Assembly (NCBI GenBank): GCA_003450815.1
Contig: DMES01000037.1
Coordinates: 1-64,000 of the forward strand
Direction of reading: 5' to 3'
Origin: Elusimicrobiota bacterium
GTDB lineage: Bacteria; Elusimicrobiota; Elusimicrobia; Elusimicrobiales; UBA9959
DNA length: 64,000 nucleotides
How positions within the stretch are numbered: the first letter of the stretch is position 1; each line of letters begins with the position of its first letter. Of this stretch, positions 58,616 through 64,000 are shown piece after piece. Under the pieces are notes generated by a model. That model saw nothing but the letters and a program-made list of their open reading frames with translations. It had not been told where the DNA came from and searched no databases. The position numbers and the translations under genes are program-made.

Positions 58616-59854
58616 ATGAAGAAAATCAAGACTTTACAGTGCATTAACTGCGGAAAGGACCATGCGCAGGACGATGTGAAGTACACCTGTTCGTCATGCG
58701 GCGGGAACCTGCAGGTGCTTTATGACTACAATCTGATAAAGAAGCGGCTTAATTATGAGGTGCTTAAGAACAACCATGACCTGAGCATCTGGCGCTATAT
58801 GGAAATACTGCCGCTGGCCGGGTTTAAAAATATTCCGCCCGTGCAGGTGGGCTGGACGCCGCTCTATAAAGCCGAGCGGCTGGGCGCCGAGGCCGGAGTG
58901 CCGAATCTTTACATCAAGGACGATGGCCGTAACCCAAGCGCCTCTTTCAAGGACCGGGCCAGCGCCGTGGTGGTGGCAAAGGCGCGCGAGCTGAAAGAAA
59001 AAATTATAACCACGGCCTCCACCGGCAATGCGGCTTCTTCCCTTGCCTGCCTGACCGGCAGTCTGGATTTGAAAACAATTATCTTTGTGCCGGAAACCGC
59101 CCCGACGGCTAAAGTGGCGCAGCTCCTTGTGTTCGGCGCGGTCGTCATTATGGTGAAAGGCACCTATGACGACGCTTTTGAGCTGTGCCTCAAGGCCTCG
59201 CAGGAATACGGCTGGTATAACCGCAGCACCGGCATAAACCCGTTCACCCGGGAGGGGAAAAAGACCTGCGCTTTTGAAATTTGCGAACAGCTTAAATGGG
59301 AAACTCCCGATAAGGTTTTTGTTTCGGTGGGCGACGGCAATATCATAAGCGGCATGTGGAAAGGGTTTGTTGAGTTTCATCGGCTGGGTATAATCGACAG
59401 GCTGCCGCAGCTGATAGCCGTGCAGGCGGAGAAATCCGACGCCGTGAAGCGCGCTTTTGAGGCGGGAGGGGAAATCCAGCCCGTGTCCGGCGCCACCATA
59501 GCCGACAGCATTTCGGTAAGTGTGCCGCGCGACGGGCTGGCCGCCGTTATGGCTATAAGGGACTCGGGAGGATTTGCCGTTTCCGTTACCGACGCGGAAA
59601 TACTGGAAGCAATCCCGCAGATCGCCAGGGGCTCAAATGTGTTCGCGGAACCGGCCGCCGCGGCGGCGTACGCCGGCCTTAAAAAAACAGCCGCCGCCGG
59701 AAAAATAAAAGACAGCGAATCCGCGGTTGTCCTGATAAGCGGCAACGGCCTCAAAGATATACAGAGCGCCATGAAATCAGTGGGCAAGCCCTTTGTGATC
59801 AGGCCGGATATAGGCGAACTTAAAAAACTTGTGGCGGAAAATAAAATAGGATAG
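58616..59854 (+). CDS. thrC: Threonine synthase (PLP-dependent)
   Basis: 412 residues. A zinc-ribbon-like N-terminus (CINCGKDHAQDDVKYTCSSCGG), then WTPLYKAERLG, the PLP-Lys motif NPSASFKDRASAVV, TTASTGNAASSLACLTG and VSVGDGNIISGMW, with EPAAAAAYAGL near the end. Converts O-phosphohomoserine to threonine. The zinc-ribbon form is found in archaea and some bacteria. It stands 130 bases after the carbamate kinase gene and is probably separately transcribed; related fold-type II lyases (YgeX, cysteate synthase) are less likely given the SFKDR motif and zinc ribbon. Confidence 0.85.
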   Translation: MKKIKTLQCINCGKDHAQDDVKYTCSSCGGNLQVLYDYNLIKKRLNYEVLKNNHDLSIWRYMEILPLAGFKNIPPVQVGWTPLYKAERLGAEAGVPNLYIKDDGRNPSASFKDRASAVVVAKARELKEKIITTASTGNAASSLACLTGSLDLKTIIFVPETAPTAKVAQLLVFGAVVIMVKGTYDDAFELCLKASQEYGWYNRSTGINPFTREGKKTCAFEICEQLKWETPDKVFVSVGDGNIISGMWKGFVEFHRLGIIDRLPQLIAVQAEKSDAVKRAFEAGGEIQPVSGATIADSISVSVPRDGLAAVMAIRDSGGFAVSVTDAEILEAIPQIARGSNVFAEPAAAAAYAGLKKTAAAGKIKDSESAVVLISGNGLKDIQSAMKSVGKPFVIRPDIGELKKLVAENKIG

Positions 59855-59883
59855 AAGGTTGAGGGCAAGAATAGCCGGACTTA

Positions 59884-59925
59884 AATAAAAATGTCCCGAC
59901 GTTTTTACGTCGGGACATTTTTATT
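59884..59925. terminator. Strong bidirectional terminator
   Basis: AATAAAAATGTCCCGACG and its exact complement flank a six-base loop (18-bp perfect stem with A and T tracts). Placed between the convergent threonine synthase and histidine kinase genes. Confidence 0.92.
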
Positions 59926-59951
59926 CCTATGGCTTCCGGCTTATGGCGGTA

Positions 59952-61514
59952 TTACAGCGGAAGCAGCAGGGTAAAAGCGGAACCCCTCTGCAGCTGCGAT
60001 TTCGCAAAAATGCGGCCATGATGTATGTCCGCGGTTTTTTTAACAAGAGAAAGTCCGATTCCCCAGCCTTCCACCTGGCCGGTGAAGGAGGCTTCCACCT
60101 GGTAGAATTTATTGAAAATATTTTCCAGTTCTTCTCCGGGGATGCCCGGGCCGTTGTCGCCGACCGATAACAGGGTGTGTCCGTCCCTGTTCTGGGCGGA
60201 GAGGATAACCAGCTTTTCCGGGGCTGGGTTGAATTTAATGGCGTTTTCAATAAGACATTTAAGAGCGTTTTTTATCAGGTTCCTGTCGGCGTTCAGCGTC
60301 ACGGTTTCCGTAACCGCCGTTTTAAAGGTAAGGTTCGCTACATCCCTGAAGCGGATTTTCATCATGTCCACCGTTTCATTTATCAGCTCAAGGGCGTCAA
60401 AACTTATTTTATTGAGGGCTGTTTCATCCAGATTCTCTATCGTCACAAAATCAAGCAGGCTTTCCACAAGGGTGTTAAGTTTCAGGCCCTGTGCAAGGAT
60501 TGTGCCGGAAGATTTTTTTACCATCTCGGGCAGGCCCTTGGACTGCGCTTCTTCGTTGAGTATGTGCGCGTATCCGTTAATTGAGGCCAGTGGCGTTTTA
60601 AATTTATGCGAGATAAGCGACAGGAAATTCCTCGCCATGTGCTCTTCCAGGCGCTGGGCGGTTATATCAGAGAGTATCCAAAGCCAGCCTTCGTGAATGG
60701 AAACCCCGTCCTTATCTTCTTTGAAAAGTTTTATGGCCGCGCCTTCCAGATAGAACTTTTTTGGTTTTTCCCTGCAGACCTCAAAAAGCGATACCGTCTG
60801 CGCGCAGCCCAGAATGGTTTCAGGCGCGGGCTTTATGGAAAAACCCTGAAAGGCGGCTGTTACATTGCTGAATTTGTATTTGTCGTGTTCAAGATACAGA
60901 TCTGCGGCGCTATTGAGTATCAATATCTCTCCGGCGGTATCGGTCAGTATGGCGCCTTCTTTTATCTTTTTAAAGACAATTTCCATCTTGCGTTTTTCCT
61001 CTTTCACCGAGGAAAAAAGCCGCGAATTTTCTATGGCGATGGCGGCCTGCGAAGCGAAGGCCTCAAAATTATTCTTATCGGTTTCCGAAAAATCCCCGTC
61101 TGTCTTGTTTATGGCCTGCACAACCCCTATAACCTTGCCCTTGATGATCATGGGGCAGGTTAAAAGCGACCGGGTGGTATATCCGCTTTTGGCGTCCGCT
61201 TTTTTTGAATGCCGCGGGTCGCTGGCCGCGTCGTTAATTATTATGGAGCGAGCCTCTTTGGCGCAGGAGCCGGCCATCCCTTCTCCGAGCTGGAAACGCA
61301 TTTTCTGCACATCTTCCGGCAGGCCGAGCGCCACGTCAAAATAAAGTTCTTTGGTTTTTTCATCCAGCAGGTAAAGCGAGGCGCGCTCCGCCCCCACCAC
61401 CCGCGAGGCCAGGCGCATTATGGTGGTCAGTAGTTCCGAGATTTCCAGTTTTGAGGACAGCAGCCGTGAAACCATCACAAGCATTTCAAGGCTTTCCTGC
61501 GATTGCAGTATCAT
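59952..61514 (-). CDS. GAF-PAS sensor histidine kinase
   Basis: 520 residues, no transmembrane segment. N-terminal GAF domain (about 25-170; LASRVVGAERASLYLLDEKT, GVVQAINKTDGDFSE), a PAS domain (about 180-280; EGAILTDTAGEILILN), then the dimerisation helix with the H-box SLISHKFKTPLASING (His near residue 305) and an ATPase domain with CLIENAIKFNP, GDNGPGIPGEE and GWGIGLSLVKK. A cytoplasmic kinase probably sensing a small molecule or redox state. No response regulator adjacent. Confidence 0.92.
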   Translation of the reverse strand: MILQSQESLEMLVMVSRLLSSKLEISELLTTIMRLASRVVGAERASLYLLDEKTKELYFDVALGLPEDVQKMRFQLGEGMAGSCAKEARSIIINDAASDPRHSKKADAKSGYTTRSLLTCPMIIKGKVIGVVQAINKTDGDFSETDKNNFEAFASQAAIAIENSRLFSSVKEEKRKMEIVFKKIKEGAILTDTAGEILILNSAADLYLEHDKYKFSNVTAAFQGFSIKPAPETILGCAQTVSLFEVCREKPKKFYLEGAAIKLFKEDKDGVSIHEGWLWILSDITAQRLEEHMARNFLSLISHKFKTPLASINGYAHILNEEAQSKGLPEMVKKSSGTILAQGLKLNTLVESLLDFVTIENLDETALNKISFDALELINETVDMMKIRFRDVANLTFKTAVTETVTLNADRNLIKNALKCLIENAIKFNPAPEKLVILSAQNRDGHTLLSVGDNGPGIPGEELENIFNKFYQVEASFTGQVEGWGIGLSLVKKTADIHHGRIFAKSQLQRGSAFTLLLPL

Positions 61515-61517
61515 ATA

Positions 61518-62387
61518 TTAGAAAAACGCCTGAACAAATATCTTATAGTAGCTCTTGCAGGGCCCGGTACTTTGCTTATACAAATTATAAGCAAAGTCGA
61601 ACGAGGATGTTTCATTCAGGCGCAATTTGAGCCCGAAAACAGCCGAATCAGCCGGGGCCTCCTGCCTGAAAGATATTCTACTAAATCCCGCGTAAAAATA
61701 ACTATCAAAATCAGGCGCCATGTTGCGAGCGAATTGCAGAACCAAAGCCAGCTCGGGAAGGGCGGTGACCGTTTTGAAGGTTCCCAGGTCGGCCAATTCC
61801 GACTGGTCAAGAACCGGGTTTATTAAATCCCGGCTTTTAACCCCGGCGGGTTTGGTGAAGCCGGAGGCTGAGAGCGAAAAGAAGAACTGGTCATCCATGG
61901 CCTTTTCCAATTGCGCGCCAAAGGCGCTCTGGCTGAATGTTTTATCTATTCTTGTGCCGCCAATGTTTTGGCCGGTCTTTTGTTCGGCTATCGCTCCTGA
62001 AATAGTGAGGTGCAGATAGTTCGGATTTAAGTTGCCGTTCAAAGAGGTCAGGGCGGAAAACCGGGCCCCGTGTGCGCTTGATTTTATCAGACCGGCGGGA
62101 TAAAGAAAGGGCCTGAAAGACAGGAAATAATTTTTGCCTGAATATAAGACAGGCAGGCGCAGAGAATACACTTTGTCCCGGTATATCCCTCCATCCTTAT
62201 AGAATGCGACGCCCAGCGCCATCACGGTTCTGGTGGAGATTTTGGAAAAAAAAGAGAAAGAGTCTTTGGCAAAATTGTTAGAGCCAAAGGAGTAATCATT
62301 TTCCGCCCATGTGGCTCCGCGAAGCGGAGCGTGCGCAAACAACAAAAAGACCATCAACGCCAGAGATGTCTTTAGAGGCTCTTTCAT
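61518..62387 (-). CDS. Predicted outer-membrane beta-barrel protein
   Basis: 289 residues. Signal peptide (LALMVFLLFAHAPLRGA), then alternating amphipathic strands (YSLRLPVLYSGKNYFLSFRP, YLHLTISGAIAEQ, QFFFSLSASGFT) and a final strand YKIFVQAFF ending in Phe, the outer-membrane barrel signature. No family recognised. Three bases downstream its stop is followed by the start of the histidine kinase gene on the same strand, so they are co-transcribed. Confidence 0.7.
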   Translation of the reverse strand: MKEPLKTSLALMVFLLFAHAPLRGATWAENDYSFGSNNFAKDSFSFFSKISTRTVMALGVAFYKDGGIYRDKVYSLRLPVLYSGKNYFLSFRPFLYPAGLIKSSAHGARFSALTSLNGNLNPNYLHLTISGAIAEQKTGQNIGGTRIDKTFSQSAFGAQLEKAMDDQFFFSLSASGFTKPAGVKSRDLINPVLDQSELADLGTFKTVTALPELALVLQFARNMAPDFDSYFYAGFSRISFRQEAPADSAVFGLKLRLNETSSFDFAYNLYKQSTGPCKSYYKIFVQAFF

Positions 62388-62670
62388 GTATTTACATTAT
62401 ATATTATTGAACCCTGCTGTCTATTTTTTTTTAGCATGCGCGTTTTCATGCCGTTCTGGATAACGGCTTTGGAGGCCGCAAGTTTCGGAAGGCGCAAGAC
62501 TGAGGGCTGAAGTTGTCCGTCTGGAGGCCTTCAGCCTTATCTTACTTTACGGATAGGAAGAGATACTGCGGAAAATCGTAAAGGTCGCAGTTGGTAAGCG
62601 TTATGTCCACCGGCGAATTACTCATGCCGCCCTTCAGTGTCCCTGTTTTTACGGCGAAAGTGGACTTTGA
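62388..62670. other. Intergenic region with word repeats and an in-frame coding extension
   Basis: 62460-62540 contains reiterated words such as GGCTTTGGAGGCC and CTGGAGGCCTTCAGCC. On the minus strand 62542-62670 is an open, protein-like frame continuing from the gene at 62671 past its TGA (see that entry and findings). Confidence 0.5.
62542..62670 (-). other. In-frame open extension after the TGA of the small exported protein
   Basis: 42 codons in the same frame directly after TGA 62671-62673, ending at TAA. The translation (TFAVKTGTLKGGMSNSPVDI, then TNCDLYDFPQYLFLSVK) looks like genuine protein sequence. It could be the lost C-terminus of the gene, a readthrough or recoded (selenocysteine) product, or a separate short ORF from ATG in GGMSNS. 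Confidence 0.45.
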
Positions 62671-63132
62671 TCAAACTCTGAATAGAACGTCAAACAGTGA
62701 GTCGTACACTTTCTGTCCCACCTGTACCTCGGTCACATAGTAGTATTTGGCAAGACCGATGGCCGCATCGCCCGCGTCCCTGCCTGAAACGTCAACCATA
62801 ATAAAATAGTAGTTGCCTCCATCTGTGTAGGCCCCGGCTTTGAACCCCGCTGCATTCAGTTCTTTGAGTACCGCGTCAATATCCAGGCCTTTCTTCAGTT
62901 TTGCCACCAAAGTGTCATTCATGTCCGACTGCGCCTCGTTGACCTTTATTTTGGCGAGAGCTATGTTCTGCTGGTTGTATTTTACATCCGGCATAGGCGC
63001 GGCGGGCATGGGTATTTCTGTTTTAAGGAGTTGTTTGTTTATGTCTTTGAGAGTTATGGGCGAAAGTTCCCCGGCGAATACCGTGCCGGCCGCCAGTAAA
63101 AAGATGCCGATAAAATAAGCGTTGGTTTTCAT
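62671..63132 (-). CDS. Small exported protein of unknown function
   Basis: 153 residues. Sec signal MKTNAYFIGIFLLAAGTVFA. The mature protein contains a Pro-rich segment (EIPMPAAPMPDV), a helical KIKVNEAQSDMNDTLVAKLKKG and a compact C-terminal DAVLKELNAAGFKAGAY domain with YYFIMVDVSG. No family recognised. It is divergent from the clostripain-family gene and may be translated beyond its TGA stop (see extension). Confidence 0.6.
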   Translation of the reverse strand: MKTNAYFIGIFLLAAGTVFAGELSPITLKDINKQLLKTEIPMPAAPMPDVKYNQQNIALAKIKVNEAQSDMNDTLVAKLKKGLDIDAVLKELNAAGFKAGAYTDGGNYYFIMVDVSGRDAGDAAIGLAKYYYVTEVQVGQKVYDSLFDVLFRV

Positions 63133-63253
63133 GTGTAGCCTCCTATGATTCTTACTTTCGTATATTATGCACTAAAGCGTAGTTTTTGACAAAGGTCCTA
63201 AGTCCCGGCGCGCTTGGGCCTTTTGGTCCAGCCGTTCCCGGGACTTTGGAGGC

Positions 63254-63281
63254 TTGACATGTAAAGGGCATCTGCTATACT
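63254..63281 (+). promoter_or_regulatory. Predicted sigma-70-type promoter of the clostripain-family gene
   Basis: Consensus TTGACA (63254-63259), 16-base spacer and TATACT (63276-63281), 30 bases before the start codon. Confidence 0.7.
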
Positions 63282-63310
63282 ATAAGCGTCCGGGTTTCCA
63301 AGGAGGATTT

Positions 63311-64000
63311 ATGACGCGGAAAATAATGGCGATGGCGGCTCTTTTAAGTTTCTGTCTGTCCGATATTTCGTATGCTGTCAGCCTTAATTTCAGCGGCTCA
63401 GCTTACAGTCTGGATAATTCCAATGTTCCCCTGCCCGATGTGGCAAAAGCGGCACGAATAACCCCGCCCGCTTCCAGGACGGAAAAAAAATGGACCGTTA
63501 TGGTTTTTCTGAACGGAAAGAACAACCTTGAACCAGCCGGGCTTTATAATGTAAACCAGATGGAAAAAGTGGGTTCCACAAAGGATGTTAACATTGTGGT
63601 GGAGCTTGGGCGGCTGAACGGAGGAGGCGCGGCCGGCACGGCTGAAAACTGGACCGGCGCAAGGCGGCTGTTTATAAAGAAAGATAACGACCCGAATAAG
63701 ATAACCTCTCCCGGAATAGAGGGCGGCGGTAATGCCGATATGGGCGATTACAAGCGGGTGGTAGATTTTATCAACTGGGCCAGGAAATATTACCCCGCGC
63801 GGAAGTACATGCTTATCCTCTGGGACCACGGCACAGGCTGGATGGACCCCCAGCAGACTACGAACCCCGACAACAAGGGCATCTCTTTTGACGATGAAAC
63901 CAATAACTACATAAGGACCAGGCAGATAGGCCAGATACTGAAAGACGCGGGAAAGGTGAATGTGCTGGCTTTTGACGCCTGCCTGATGCAGATGGGTGAA
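63311..64000 (+). CDS. Clostripain-family (C11) cysteine protease, truncated by window end
   Basis: 230 codons visible; the frame is open at position 64000. ATG preceded by AAGGAGG. Signal peptide (AALLSFCLSDISYA). The protease domain begins WTVMVFLNGKNNLEPAGL, characteristic of C11 peptidases, with the catalytic His in LILWDHGTGWMDP and Cys in VLAFDACLMQMGE. A calcium-dependent secreted protease cutting after Arg or Lys is the family's usual role. The remainder lies outside this window. Confidence 0.85.
   Translation, partial: MTRKIMAMAALLSFCLSDISYAVSLNFSGSAYSLDNSNVPLPDVAKAARITPPASRTEKKWTVMVFLNGKNNLEPAGLYNVNQMEKVGSTKDVNIVVELGRLNGGGAAGTAENWTGARRLFIKKDNDPNKITSPGIEGGGNADMGDYKRVVDFINWARKYYPARKYMLILWDHGTGWMDPQQTTNPDNKGISFDDETNNYIRTRQIGQILKDAGKVNVLAFDACLMQMGE

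Overview
The window is a 64 kb stretch of a Gram-negative (diderm) bacterial chromosome. It has a near-complete lipid A and outer-membrane biogenesis locus (lpxA, lpxB, lpxC, lpxD, lpxI, fabZ, msbA-like, Skp/OmpH-like, bamA). Two short exported proteins carry the leader motif LTLTTYYPAPYG, which I associate from memory with Elusimicrobiota-type genomes. The phylum is therefore an inference of moderate strength; the diderm lifestyle is well supported.

Layout. (1) 54-8411, minus strand: a histidine kinase with two receiver domains behind a lipoprotein resembling a family 5 solute-binding protein, an intact IS3-family insertion sequence, a serine beta-lactamase-fold hydrolase, and a two-gene unit made of a 67-residue secreted-type peptide and a radical SAM enzyme. 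(2) 8465-10462: a cysteine-rich exported protein, a gene-poor stretch full of perfect hairpins, and a ZIP metal transporter. (3) 10562-25342: the envelope locus, almost all on the minus strand, interrupted by a divergent S1-domain gene, by elements built from the word GATTACACAGATTA, and by a GxxExxY gene inside one of those elements. (4) 25555-29784: a PIN-PhoH ATPase, then a U32 peptidase-family pair next to a radical SAM gene. (5) 30068-33910: a secreted barnase-type RNase with its barstar, an alpha/beta hydrolase, and a recent tandem duplication of an exported surface protein.

(6) 34127-54110, plus strand, is the centrepiece: a 20 kb unidirectional array, mostly with translationally coupled junctions. 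It is a much expanded His-Xaa-Ser (Hxs) peptide-modification system. It contains two HxsD-like proteins, three HxsB-like maturases, one clear HxsC, six further HxsC-like radical SAM proteins, two other radical SAM proteins, a UbiU/UbiV-like U32 pair, an A24 prepilin-peptidase-like membrane protein, a cysteine-rich membrane-anchored protein and a SufS-like PLP enzyme. The 110-residue precursor ends in 13 histidines spaced exactly every three residues, followed by RGGWC. The window as a whole encodes 14 radical SAM proteins.

(7) 54158-59854: a YgeY-YgeW-carbamate kinase catabolic operon with an unexpected poly-gamma-glutamate-hydrolase-like lipoprotein in the middle, then a threonine synthase. 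(8) 59952-64000: a GAF/PAS histidine kinase, a predicted outer-membrane barrel, a small exported protein whose reading frame continues past a TGA, and the 5' part of a secreted clostripain-family protease.

The window also carries several families of short, self-reiterating intergenic words, some of which intrude into coding sequence. No tRNA, rRNA or CRISPR array was seen. All calls come from reading the sequence; no database search was run.
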